Shown here: piece by piece, positions 12,501 to 23,600 of the stretch | Layout of the letters: each line of letters begins with the position of its first letter | How positions within the stretch are numbered: the first letter of the stretch is position 1 | Source of the DNA: Trebouxia sp. TZW2008 | Lineage: Eukaryota; Chlorophyta; Trebouxiophyceae; Trebouxiales; Trebouxiaceae | Assembly (NCBI GenBank): GCA_002118135.1 | Contig: BDIU01000201.1 | Span: forward strand, 400,721-464,720 | Direction of reading: 5' to 3' | DNA length: 64,000 nucleotides | Translations under genes and position numbers: made by a program | Notes under the pieces: model-generated | Databases searched by the model: none | What the model was told of the DNA's origin: nothing | The model's input: only the letters and a program-made list of their open reading frames with translations

Positions 12501-15049
12501 GGTGTGCCTGTTCAGCTATGGACAGACAGGTGCAGGCAAGACGCACACCATGCAGGGCAGCAAAGCTGGAGAGGGCCGAGGCATCATCCCCCGCGCCATC
12601 CTCAAGGTCTGCCTCCCCCGCTCCTCTTTCTGCTCCCCCTGACTGCATGCTAGACTTTGAATACGGAATACATGAGCTTTGCGACACTGACTCTGCACAA
12701 GCTTGATCACAGCATGCAGACTGTCAGCAAAATTGTTCTGGTCACGCGACCTTGCAGCTTTCATTTATAGGCTTATCATGTGTTGATGGGCACAGATTTT
12801 GGAGGCTGCCAGCAAGCTGGGGGAGTCAGGGTGGCAGTATAGCATGGAAGCCTCCTTCATTGAGGTATACAATGAGACCCTGAGGGACCTGCTAGCTGAG
12901 GGGCGCACCCCTAGGGAGGCCGGCAAGGTGCTGGACAACAACGCAATCAAGCACCTGGCTGACGGTATGCAAGCATGCTTGTCATATCAAGTGTGCATGA
13001 CATTACTGCTCATGCACACTAATTGGTGGCCAGTCCAGCTTGAGGAGTGCATGCTGCGAGGCCAGTGGATGTTGCCGGCAATCTGCTCTTATGCATGGGT
13101 TTCTACAACCACAATGTGTTGGGCATGTGAGAGATTGGTCGTGAGCATCTATCCTGCACTGCAAGCAGATGTACGATTACTGATGCAGATTGATAACCTG
13201 TTCCTGTGTTGGCGGCATAGCAGTACCCTTGCAAACATGCTGACTAATCATGCTGCTGCTGCTGTCCTTGCTCATCCACTGCGACAACAGGTCAAAGGGC
13301 TGACAGGATTGCCAAGTGCTCATTAAGTCATTGTTCATGACACACGCAGATGCTGTTGCAAGACGCAACCTGCCTGTAGTTGCGCATGCAACTGCTGTCA
13401 CGGCTGTAGTCAGCAGCATGTGCTGGTCTCAGTGTCAGTTTGCAATTGCTGCTGCTGATGACAGGTGGACAGACAGTGGTGCAAGGCGCCACGCGACTGC
13501 CTATTGGGTGTGCCACAGACGCTGACGCTCTGGTGAAGAAGGCGGCAGCGGCCAGGGCTGTTGAGTCCACCGCCATGAACGCCGTCTCCTCCCGCAGCCA
13601 CTCTGTCTTTACGCTGTTCATTACTGGCCAGCATGAGGCCTCAGGGCAGCGGCTGCAGGGAGCCCTCAACCTTGTTGACCTAGCTGGCAGGTACCATTGT
13701 CATCATCATCATCAGCAGCAGCAGCAGCAAAATACCGCAGGATTCAGAGATGCTCTGCATGACTACCAAAAGTCTGTCACAATCCTTGTGAAAAGCAGAA
13801 GTTCCTGTTTTCTGTGTGGCATCTGTTCAATGAGAGCCATTCACGTGAGCGCAATATCACATGCAAGGCCTGTTTGTCATTGTCCAGCCACAGCTTTGGT
13901 AATCATCACCAGTCCCTTCATGCAAGAGGACATACAAAGCGTATGGTGAGTGCAGTGAGAGACTAGCGCGGTCTCAGGTGGAGGGGAAGCATCAGAAAGA
14001 GGCCTGCTCCATTAACAAGTCTCTCAGCAGCCTGGGAGATGTCTTCTCAGCTCTAGCTGGCAAGCAGCCACACATTCCCTACCGCAACTCCAAGCTCACA
14101 CACCTTCTACAGGTCAGCCTGATGCTGCATGCAACTTGGATGCCATAAGTCTAGTATTGCTCAGCTTGCTTGCACCTGGCATTGCACCTGGTCATGATGT
14201 TGAAGGCTTTCTAGCAGCCTTTGTCTGTCCACAACTTACACCCTTGAGGCAAGTGCGTGTGCCTCATGCTTCCACATGTGGGCATGCTGATGTCCTTCTG
14301 AAAGCCGCAGTCATCCTTGTAGACAATGCTTTTGTGGCAAGTGCTTGATGGACTTGCCTGTGCCCACCAGTATGCACAACATGCTCAGCATCAACAGACT
14401 TCTCATCGGCTTCTGCATGGTATTTGAGTGCTGCAATGTCGACAGTATTGCAGCATGGGTATCTTTGCAACCTTCTTTATACATACCTCAGATCATCTGT
14501 CGATCCTACCAAATGCTGTCTGTAGGTCTGCAGGGGTACAATATCAATTGTGCTGTCAATGCTGTAAAAGTGTGGGTAAGAATGTATTGTGTATGCTTGC
14601 AGCCGTGCTTGGGAGGAGATGGGAAGACGCTCATGTTTGTCAACATCAACTGTGAGCCAGCCTCTGTCAAGGAGACGCTGTGCTCGCTGCGCTTTGCTGC
14701 CAAAGTGAACCAGTGTGAGACTGGAGCCAAAGGTGGCGCTCGCAAGCACATCTCAGAGATGTCCTCTGGCACAGATAGCAATGCAACAGACCCCAAAGAG
14801 GTATGAATGCGATTGCAGGCTGTCTACAACATGTGCATTTTGCAATGCAGCATGATAGCACTGTCTGCAGCTTTCAGGTTACTGCATATGTGCAGTTTAA
14901 GTTTGCACTGTTTCAGACATTGCTGCCAAGGTCAACAGAGTTTGCTGTGCCTGTTGCAGATCAGAAGGCAGACGCTAATCCCGTCCATGAAGCGCAAGGC
15001 GACTGCCCTTCCGAGTGCACCAAAGGCTATAAAACCACGCTTGGCATAG
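3597..15049 (+). CDS. Kinesin-14, C-terminal minus-end-directed motor
   Basis: A microtubule motor of the KatA/ATK/KIFC1 type, expected in spindle organisation. About 20 exons give roughly 1,100 residues. The basic N-terminal tail (exon 3597-4096; [17 protein letters not shown] could be the true start, 3661) and exon 4188-4546 are followed by a coiled-coil stalk in exons 4951-5051, 5882-6031, 6354-6424, 6666-6822, 7240-7326, 7750-7824, 8277-8371, 8644-8776, 9547-9699, 10116-10278 and 10804-10961. The neck [11 protein letters not shown] joins in phase to IRVFCRVRP (11560-11766). The motor has GQTGAGKT (12502-12606), [13 protein letters not shown] (12796-12964), [11 protein letters not shown] and LVDLAG (13465-13690), [11 protein letters not shown] and [12 protein letters not shown] (13956-14112) and [12 protein letters not shown] (14603-14800). 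A basic tail ends at 15049. Motor at the C-terminus preceded by the neck defines kinesin-14. Several introns hold exon echoes. Confidence 0.93.
5206..5461. repeat. (TCAC)n / (ATTC)n microsatellite in a kinesin intron
   Basis: About 200 bp of tandem TCAC units, interrupted by single changes such as TCGC and ATTC, turns into a run of CATT units at the right end. It lies in the intron between the kinesin exons ending at 5051 and starting at 5882. Long open frames across it (His-Ser-Leu-Thr repeats) are by-products of the 4-bp unit. Confidence 0.95.
6758..6975 (+). repeat. Tandem copy of the 3' part of a kinesin stalk exon
   Basis: The end of exon 6666-6822 (GAGGCCCTCAGAGCCCTGCA onward) is repeated at about 6881-6975, offset by 120 bp, including its CAG|GCATGC donor and the intron start. 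The second copy has a usable CAG acceptor at 6882. The 60 nt at 6883-6942 read in the coiled-coil frame ([20 protein letters not shown]), phase 0 at both ends. Confidence 0.9.
8120..8250 (+). repeat. 47-bp tandem repeat, about 2.8 copies, in a kinesin intron
   Basis: Units start at 8120, 8167 and 8214 with exactly 47-bp spacing; the shared core reads ACAGCATACATATGCTCTG. Copies differ at one or two positions. In the last copy CTTTGTAG has become CTTTGCAG. The array sits just upstream of the exon at 8277. Confidence 0.95.
8890..8970 (+). pseudogene. Decayed echo of the 3' end of kinesin exon 8644-8776
   Basis: CACCAGCTGCAACACCTGCA and what follows match exon positions from about 8729, offset 161 bp, through the donor and about 25 bp of intron. 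The final CAG codon of the exon is TAG here, so the copy has a stop exactly before its GT. It lies in the downstream intron. Confidence 0.88.
9045..9180 (+). repeat. Intron-internal direct repeat (about 33 bp, offset 97 bp)
   Basis: GGCATCAGGC[C/A]TGATGC followed by TGCACAGCACATTCTG occurs at about 9046-9081 and again at about 9143-9178. Neither copy contains exon sequence, so the duplication process also acts inside introns. Confidence 0.8.
11073..11103 (+). repeat. Echo of the kinesin neck exon end with its 5' splice site
   Basis: TGGAGCTCAGAGGAAATGTG resembles the last bases of exon 10804-10961 (TGGAACTCAGAGGAAATGTG, encoding VELRGN) and includes the GTGAGCCCA donor. It lies 128 bp downstream inside the intron and offers a second 5' splice site. 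Confidence 0.88.
11390..11435 (+). pseudogene. Decayed echo of the first kinesin motor exon
   Basis: Matches part of exon 11560-11766 (shared CCTCTGCAGTGGT and CCAGATGGGCTCAG), about 199 bp upstream of it. The [15 protein letters not shown] start is not preserved. It sits in the intron before that exon, as expected for an upstream echo. Confidence 0.8.
12361..12414 (+). pseudogene. Decayed echo of the P-loop exon of kinesin-14
   Basis: From the GCAG acceptor onward this matches the true exon starting at 12502 (shared CACACCATGCAGGGCAGC at the right end). It lacks 10 nt in the middle, which removes most of the ATP-binding GQTGAGK codons and shifts the frame. It lies 138 bp upstream of the real exon. 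Confidence 0.9.
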
Positions 15050-15595
15050 TAACAGTGAAGTAAACATTGTCAGTACTGCTCTGTTTTCAAAGTGCCTTCA
15101 GCACAAATGATCTTGTGCAGAAGGTGCTACATATTGCTTTGTATCTGCTGTGCTTTCTGTGTCATATGACTATGCATGGACTAATGTTGCCTGAGCATGC
15201 ACATTGAAAGGTGTCACGTTTGATTCTAATGATGATAATATTATGCGATACACCTGTTCAGGGGATATTGTGCATTGGGACTTTGGCCTGTCAGCATGCA
15301 TGTGCAACGCTCTACGATTTCCCATGGACATCATGAAAACGTGATTCAGCCTGAGGACTCACGGTCATTGAGTCTGAGACGGCACTTCTTCAGGTGAAGC
15401 TGCCAGCTTACACTATCAGAGTCAGTGCATGCTGAAAGCCAAAGTAGGACAACATGTGCATATGTCATGTGCATCCAAGCCGTGTAACACACGGTCAAGG
15501 CAGCGGTCATGATCCTTTGATCAAGATTCCTTGACTGCACAGCAAGGCCCGGCCTGATTGATGATGCTGCACGCGATTTCGATCAAATTCATGAA
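15050..15595. other. Intergenic, kinesin-14 to BTB gene
   Basis: AT-richer spacer between two genes on the + strand. I see no conserved ORF, RNA gene or repeat. It should contain the 3' UTR of the kinesin and the BTB promoter, but no clear TATA box or polyadenylation signal stands out. Confidence 0.6.
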
Positions 15596-16573
15596 TTGAT
15601 CAGGCCTTGCTGTGGCGTGGTCTCCATGCAGGAGACCAGCGACACACGCCACTTGCAGCACCTGTCTGCCGAAGACAGAGCAAAGGCTGATGTCTGTCTC
15701 ACCGTGTCAGACCAAGACGTGCGTACCGTCTTTCCGGCCCACAGCTCCGTCTTGTCACAACACTTGCCAGTGGTGCGTGACCTGCTTGAATCAACAGGTG
15801 CCGTCGCAGATGCGTCAAAAGACTCTGCCAAGAATGAGCAGGGCACCAGCCTAGCTATAGTTCCCATGATTGGGCACTCAGTCAAGGAGGTGCATGCACT
15901 CCTGACCGCCGTGTACTTCAGCTATGCCCCAGTCACACTTAAGTCAGTTCAGACCATCAAGCCAGCATGCACAGCTCAGACTGCATACAACGCCCTCAAC
16001 ATAGCGCATAAATATGGCGCGGCTGCCCTCCTGTCAAAGCTGGAAATTTTACTGATAACTGAGGTCGAGAGCATCCGCCGCAGAGTGCCAGCTATGAGGT
16101 CATTGTGCTCAGCTTTGCCAGAAGTTGTTTTGTACGCGGCACAAGCGGATGCATGCAGTTTGAGACGTCTTGCAGCCCACAGCGAGGCTTGCATCGTCAA
16201 GCACTTCGACAGGCTAAGGGACGAGCAACTCTGTGACCGTCTCTCCAGCCGCATTTTGTGCCGGATAGCGAGGGGTGTAGCGACGTTTCACAAGGCTCAG
16301 CTGCAAGCTACACGAGACGACTATGTCACAGCCAATGAAGAACTGGAAAAAAGTTTACTCAGTAGCGTACGCGCGGCAAGTCATGCTGGCGCTCCTCGAC
16401 TGCCCTGTCCGAGATGGCCATGCAAAGGTGGCGTAGAGGTCGTGAAAATCAGTAAGAAGCGAAGGGTTCTGAAATGCAGCAAGGGGCGCTGCTCTTGGCC
16501 GGAAAGGAATGATGACTGCGACAGCGAAGACTGCATACAGAGTATCCTGCCGCAACACAGAGGCATATTCTGA
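15596..16573 (+). CDS. BTB/POZ-domain protein, intronless
   Basis: A single open frame of 325 residues (a second methionine at 15626 could be the start). Residues about 30-150 form a BTB/POZ fold: ADVCLTVSDQDVRTVFPAHS, SSVLSQHLPVVRDLL, then EVHALLTAVYFSYAP and TAYNALNIAHKYGAAALLSK. Such proteins dimerise and often act as adaptors for CUL3 ubiquitin ligases; that role is family knowledge, not shown here. A helical BACK-like part follows. The C-terminus is basic and Cys-rich (RRVLKCSKGRCSWPERNDDC). Lack of introns is striking because its neighbours average an intron every 100-200 coding bases; it may be a retrocopy. Confidence 0.85.
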   Translation: MIRPCCGVVSMQETSDTRHLQHLSAEDRAKADVCLTVSDQDVRTVFPAHSSVLSQHLPVVRDLLESTGAVADASKDSAKNEQGTSLAIVPMIGHSVKEVHALLTAVYFSYAPVTLKSVQTIKPACTAQTAYNALNIAHKYGAAALLSKLEILLITEVESIRRRVPAMRSLCSALPEVVLYAAQADACSLRRLAAHSEACIVKHFDRLRDEQLCDRLSSRILCRIARGVATFHKAQLQATRDDYVTANEELEKSLLSSVRAASHAGAPRLPCPRWPCKGGVEVVKISKKRRVLKCSKGRCSWPERNDDCDSEDCIQSILPQHRGIF

Positions 16574-17656
16574 CAACCCCCTGAGCCTCTCATCAGGTCA
16601 ACTTGCTAGGCTCAGACAAGTGACCAGCAATTCTCCCTTCAGCCTTGCACGCAACTGCTTAAGGCTTGATTGCCTTTTGCTTCAGCTTGTCATGTGTTAT
16701 ACATGCAATCGCCTGAACTGCATACATGTGCATTGCTGTTGATGCCAGATTCCTAAAAACAGAAAATGCTATCATTGCTGTGCAGGCCTCACCTTGGTTC
16801 GCAAGTCAAGACCCCAACTTTGATGGGGTGCACGCAGGCTTACCTCAAGCCTTCGGTCATGTCATTGCAACAACACAGAAAACGCTGGCTACCCATTGTT
16901 CCTGTTGTGATGCCGTAAACATTTGCAAGAGGAACGTGGCCCTTTGTCAGCTTGCCAGCAGCTTCAGAATAGACTTGTTGCAAAGCAGACACTACACCTA
17001 CACACACCTTGCATACAAACAAATTGATAATGGCTGATTCAGTTGAGAGAATGCTATGTTGTGAGGATGTTGCACTGCCTGTTATCCTCTTCCATCGAGC
17101 CATGACAACCTGTAGCTAAGCACATGCAGTTCATTGCAAGCCAACAAGGCAACACCTGTCATTGTATTGCAAATCCTGTCTTGTCTTGCTGCACCCTTGC
17201 AATGCGCATATATATGCTCCATCAAGACAGCCTAACAAGGATGATCCTTTGCGCATTTGAGTGAACGCCACTGCAGCTTGACTTTTGCGGGGCCTTTGAT
17301 CAACAACAATGCCGAGCTTCAAGTTTGCCTTGGGTGGCCTTTACATTGACACTCAACTTTATAACATGCGCCAAAAGGTCACAAAGGCCGCAATCGCAAA
17401 GGCAACTGCAAGCACTCCTTGAAGGCTTCTGCACAGTAGCAACCACCTGCAGCAACACTGATCCCTTCAGGACGGGACACACATTACGCTGTTGTAAGCA
17501 CAAGCATTCATAGCCAAACCCAGACAGTGCAAATCCGCAAGAAATTCAGCTGTCACTGCCATGCATCTGTAGTCCCTGCTAGCAACATGAAGTGCAGCTG
17601 CACAGTGTGGGAGGCTGCATGTAGTCATCTGGTATGATGACAAGATGTGGCAACTC
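16574..17656. other. Intergenic, BTB gene (+) to NF-X1 gene (-), convergent
   Basis: About 1.1 kb holding the two 3' ends. Short ORFs on both strands look random. The NF-X1 stop codon (TAA at 17657) lies inside GGTAAGAGT, a good 5' splice site, so a further 3' exon of that gene could lie here, but I recognise none. Confidence 0.5.
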
Positions 17657-20600
17657 TTACCGCCGTTGTTGCTTAGCCTGCTGTTGCTGCTGCAGCTCCT
17701 GCTGCTGTTGCAAAGCAGCCCTTTCAGCCCGATTGCGCCTGCGCAGGCCCTTGTCTGCCCCTGAGTCTGTCACTGTTGCAGATGATGCAACAGATCTGCC
17801 ATGCTCAGGCGTAGGCACGACTGCCTCAGGTGTGTCCTTAGCACTTGGATCATCTGCTTCTGGCTTCTTGCCCTGCATCCAGCATGATACCAACCTGAAC
17901 CAGAGCATGGCTAGAGTGTGTGCTCTGCATCCAGTATGATACCAAGCTGAACCAGAACATGGCTAGAATGTGAGCTCTGTGCCATTAGAATGATGGACTC
18001 AAATGCAGTGCAATGGAAGGTATCCTTGATGTTCAGGAAACATGTCAGGCACAATCATTTCATGGACCTGTAGCATCAGAACGAAGCTGGTCTGCTCACA
18101 TAGCATGTCATCTATAGCAGTCCTGAATGCAAAATTTGCTGCTTCATCACAGCTGCTATGGCTCATTATGAGCTCACTTGACTGACATGACTCCTCCATG
18201 CAACAAGGGAGAAAACAATGTGTGAACTCAATCCTTGCCTTGGCCTCCTTGCAAGCTTGGTCACATGGCAGCAAACGCAAAGGGGTGGCGTCAGTGTAGC
18301 TGTCAATGCCCTCACTTGCCTTCAGCTTTTGCTGCACCTGTAAGCAATGGAAGCTTGCTGCAAATGCATGGCGGTTGTCGCAACAAAGCACTTGTGTACG
18401 GTGTGCACAGCCCTGTCGCGCTCACAGCTGTACACCAGCAAGCTTTGGCTGGACATGCGATCGCTGCACATCACATGTATTGTAAGAGTGTGTGTTCACC
18501 GTCAAAGTGCAAAACAGAGAAAGCCTTGCAGTCAGACCTGTACGCGATGCCTTGCACAATGTATAAAGACAGGGTCAAAAACATTAGGATAATCTGAGGC
18601 TGCAAGTGATGGATGCTGAACTTCAGATTCGCTTGCGCAAAGAACCTCAAGCTCTCCCCCAGGTATTGCAGCTGAAACAATGCACATACACATACTGGAG
18701 TCTTGACTGGCAACTCATCCGTGGACAACAAGCCTGTGTCAACGCACAATTGCTCCTTCTTGCCACCATGTAACATGTCAATCCGAGGCCCATCTTCTGT
18801 CATGCATTGTCAAGGGTGCATTTGCCACCAACAGTTGATGCACAGCAAAACTGACCTGATGGCATGGCATCTTTGTTTTGCGGCGGCGGCAAGCGCAGCG
18901 CACTGTCACCTCCTCTTCACAGCCCTTGCCGCTGGCAGCGGAGCAGGGCCCTTGGTGGCAAGAGGCCTGGCACACATGGGGGCACTTGGGCAAGGCCTTG
19001 TGACAGGGCTTGCCACAGCACAGCAGCTCGACCCTGTCTGCTGTGGATGCCTGCACGCAGCAGAATGACGTCAAAGCATTTGTTGCTGATGCTAATTGGG
19101 AGGCAGGAGGGGTGGCACACATGTATGCGCTTGAGCAAGGCCTTGTGGCAGGGCTTGCTACAGCACAACAGCTCAATGCTGTCTGCTGTGATTGCCTGCA
19201 GGCAGCATGTATCAAATTGTGATAAGCTTCAGGTGGGCATCTGCAAATGTAGCTCAGACATGCTGTCCAGTCTGTGGACCTTGCTTCAAGCTTTCTTGAG
19301 CTTGCAGAATATCCTGTCAGTGTAAAGTCTGCCAATACTGTACAGGGGCATAGCCTACCTAAGCCTGGCAAGAAAGGCAAAGCCTGAGGCTGTATGACGC
19401 ACAAGTCATGCAGAGCCATGTGATAGGTGGCAGTGATCAAGCAAGCTTCCTCTGCAATGTGTAAATGTCACCTGCTGTAGCTGATTGCACTGCACATATA
19501 CATGCAAGCAGCCACATTGAGCAGGCCATGACAGTCAACGGTGTCCAGACGTCACCTGATGCAGCTGCTTGCACGGCATAGATACATGCGAGCAGCCAGA
19601 AGGCCATGACAGCCAACAGTGTCCAGACGTCCATCTGCTGCAGCTGCTTGCACGGCATAGATACCAGGGAGCGGCCACAATTCTTGAACATGACAGCCAA
19701 TGATGTCAGAGTTTCACCTGCTGCTGCTGATTGCAATGCACAGATACAAAAAAGCGATCACAACTCTTGGTCGTGACAGCCAATGATGTCAATTTTCACC
19801 TGCTGCAGCTACTTGCACTGCACAGATACAAGGGAGCGGCCCCAAAACTTGGCCATGACAGCCAATGATATCAGAATTTCACCTGCTGCAGCTGATTGCA
19901 CTGCACAGGTACATGCAAGCAGCCACATTGAGCAGGCAATGACAGTCAGAAGGGTCAGCATGTGAAGTGCTGCAGCTCATTGCATTGCACACATGCAAGG
20001 CAGCATCAGAAGGTCACCTGCTGTAGCTGATTGCACTGCACAGATACAAGGGAGCGGCCACAACGGCAAGCCTCCTGCCTCTCCTGTGTGCATGCAGGGC
20101 AAGGCCCTGGATGGCAGGGCTGAGGGCAGGCATGCTCACAGCCCCTAGGTTTCTGGCAAGGCTGCGTGCATTGCTCACAGGACGCTGTCTTGTCTTTGCC
20201 ATCACCTGTACCGCCAGGCACTGATCTCTGATATATTGAGCTGCACACAAGCTCAACAAGAGAATGCGCAAACAGGCTTAGCTCAAGTATGTTCAACAGC
20301 CTCCACACAGGCGCAGTCAAAGTTGATGGAAGCTTGCAAGGACAACAGCAGATGCTAAAGCAACATACTAAACATCATTTGACATTGAATGATTCAGTTC
20401 TATTGCGCTGTGCTGCCCTAGTGCATGCACCTCTCCGCATCTTTGAACACCAAACTGAGCACCCAACACTGCGGCGTGCTCGTTGCGCAGTACTGACGTG
20501 CAGCAACCATCAAGGCCACGATGTGAATACACATGCAAAGACTCAGAAACTTTGCCCACTCCAGCTGAGTGTACAGCATGCTGTACGTCGGCAGCAACAA

Positions 20601-23600
20601 TGCAATATGCATTCAAATGAGAAGTGCAACTGAACTATAATGATTGTGTGCACACGCCTGCCTTTCATTGCTAGTGCATCAGTGTGTGCTTGCCTGGAAG
20701 GGCATGACAAGTTTTGCTACAAGTATGGTTGCCACAAGACAGGGGCTGTCCACAAGCACCCCCACAGCTGAAGGGGGCTGCTTTACAGCAGGGCAGGGGC
20801 TGAGTGTTGTGGCCCCCCAAACATGTAGTGGATATGGGGGCCTGACAAGAGGGGCATTCTGTCAGAAAGCCTTCCTGTCCCTTCACAACTGCTTCTGCCA
20901 CCTGCAGACAGGGCAGAGATCTCTTGTCACCTGTGCTGGCTGTCATGAAAAAGGATTTCCTTAGCAAAGTGATGTTGACTTGTAACCCACTGACAGACAT
21001 ATGGCATGTGTCGACATAGACATGGCATATGGCATATGGCATATGACATTGCAATTTCTGACTCTGATGAATACATAGACGTTGACACTGTGTGGCGCAT
21101 GTACCAGCCTTCTTGACTGGCAAAAGCATGTGAAATTCTTTTGCTTCTTGCCACCTGGGCAGAAGAAGACAAGCCAGTGGTGTCTTCCTGAGCAGACCCA
21201 TTCTCCAACAGGTGTGTAGCTGTAAAAGTAGCAGAGACTGGGGGTTTGGGAGGGGTGAAGGGAGGGATGGCGGGGGGCGATTTGTCATGGCAGCTGGCTG
21301 CAGAACAGGCGTGGCCACAGGGCAAGGGAGTGCCACAAAACTGGCTGCAAGGCGGACAGGGACCCCAATGACACCTGCACTCACTCACAACCCCACATCA
21401 GCTACATGACAACATCTGCATTGACACCTTGACCACAGGCAATCTAGGCTGTTTGACAATAGTACACATCTGCACCAAAGACAAGTCATAGTGTATGTCA
21501 TCAACTAGCTGACATGAGGGTGTCAGCTGGCCACAGGGCTAGCGAATGCCACAGAAGTGTGTGCAAGGCAGACAGGCGCCCCCAATGACACCTGCAATGC
21601 ACACCTGCAAGTTTGTGGCATACGCAGTGACTTGTCTAACCATGCTGATTGAAGATGTATTGCCGATGGTCTGTAGCCGTGATGCAAACAACTTGCTGAT
21701 TGTGGAACAAAGTGAGCCTGAGTCTGTGCTGCAGAGCCTTACTGCTCAAGCATGATCCTGCGAACAGACATATCAACCCAGATTTGTGCACATTGCCCTT
21801 GATCTTGCAGATGCAGCAATCACGTCAGACCCGCACCTGTGAGGCGGTCTTGAGTCTGCATGCCTGCAAGTGGGCGGCACAGGGCACATTTCGTGGCACT
21901 TAGGGGCAACAGCTTTGCCCTCAGACCCACACGGCAGCTTTGAGCTGGTAGAGTCAAAGACACAAAAGACAGTTGCAGTCATGACAACACGAAGGCTTTG
22001 TGTTCAGTACCTGTGAGGCGGTCTCGCATCTGCATGCCTGCAAGTGGGCCGCACAGGGCACATTTGCTGGCACTTAGGGGCAACAGCTTTGCCCTCAGAA
22101 CCACAGGGCAGCTTATAGCTGGTATGGCCACAGGCACAGGAGACAGTAGCAGTGAGAGGGCAGGGCAGGCAGGGGCCACTGTGGCAAGGGGCAGGACACT
22201 TGTGGTTGCCGCAACGCAACCTTCTGCCGCATGGCAGATCACATGGGGGACAGTCACCGTCACAGCAGCGGCGGCGGCACTGGTGACGGCCACAGGCCTT
22301 CATGTTGCTGCACTTCTTCTCACACCTGCACCACATTTAACTGATGAGTTGTGGTTGTTCAGAAAACATGACTTTAGCATTAATTGCAACCACAGGCCTT
22401 GGACTAGGTCTCATGGGGGCCAGTCACCGTCACAGCAGCGACGATGGCATGGTGACTGCACAGGCCTTCATGTTGCAGCACTTCTTCTCACACCTGCAAA
22501 AAATGCTGCTTTTTCAAACACAGACCCCAAATTCAAACAAAAGTAGTAAACAACATGTTTGATGGATTTGCTTTGCAACATCTACATGCATTCAATGCTG
22601 CAAGTCCCAGTCATAAATCTTTACAGCATTACATCCATCAACAAGCCACAATTGCAATACAATCAGAACCCCTGTCAATACATTGCATACACAGTGTCAC
22701 AACAGCGAGCGCAAATCTGCTACATTGCTGCAGCACAGACTCCAGCAGCTATGCATCCAAGCATCACAGCAGGCATTGGACGCTGACCAACGCAGTCCCC
22801 TGCTTCAGTCTGCACCTAGCAGGGTAATAGCCGCTTCATGTTCAATTAGCAAAATTCGCATTACACATGACCTGAGGGTCTCATGACACTGCACCACTTT
22901 GTGAGTTTTGCCGCAGGCGCATTCCTTGTCAACCAGGACTCTGCAGACGGTGCTGCAAGGAATGTGGTGCAACACAGCAGTCATGAAGAGAGAATTCCAT
23001 GGCATAGAGTTGCAGCTGCGGTAGCCCCAGAACCAATAACAAGCAAAGGATGGTGCATTACCTGAGGGTCTCATGGCACTGCACCACTTTGTGGGTTTTG
23101 CCGCAGGCACATTCCTTGTCTACCAGGGCTCTGCAGACGGTGGTGCAGGGGCCATGGTGACAACGCTCTGCACAGTGGTGGCGGCCACAGGGTAGCAGCT
23201 TGTCACAAGTGGCGCCGCAAGGGGCGGCTTCCTCATCACATGTCAGGTTTTCATACGCCACCTACAACATAGACATGCAGCTTCTCTGAGTGCACCCATG
23301 CCATAGACATGCAGCTGATGTAAGCCACACAGCTGCTCAACCGCAAGTGTGTCACATTGTTTGATTGCATGTGCAAAACACTATGTGCAAAATGTTTTGT
23401 GAAATTCAAAGCAGTCAATGCACATAGAGACAGACAGGGAAGATGCCATATGTGCAGGGTAGATAACAGCCCTCCTCAAGATGCTCAAGCTCGTACAGAC
23501 TGTATAAATTGTGGCTAGCAGGGCAGCACACCTTCCCACAAGGGCAAAGCCTGGGCCCTTCCATGGGGCACCCCTCACACAGGCCCCCATGACACACCCT

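Noticed and set aside
18703..19325. Plus-strand ORFs opposite the NF-X1 zinc-finger exons
   Set aside because: Antisense shadows of Cys-rich coding exons; the minus strand has the family motifs and splice sites.
19469..20065. Possible CRISPR-like array of regular repeats
   Set aside because: Repeats are contiguous 83-bp units with no unique spacers, they match an exon end of the host gene, and the genome is eukaryotic.
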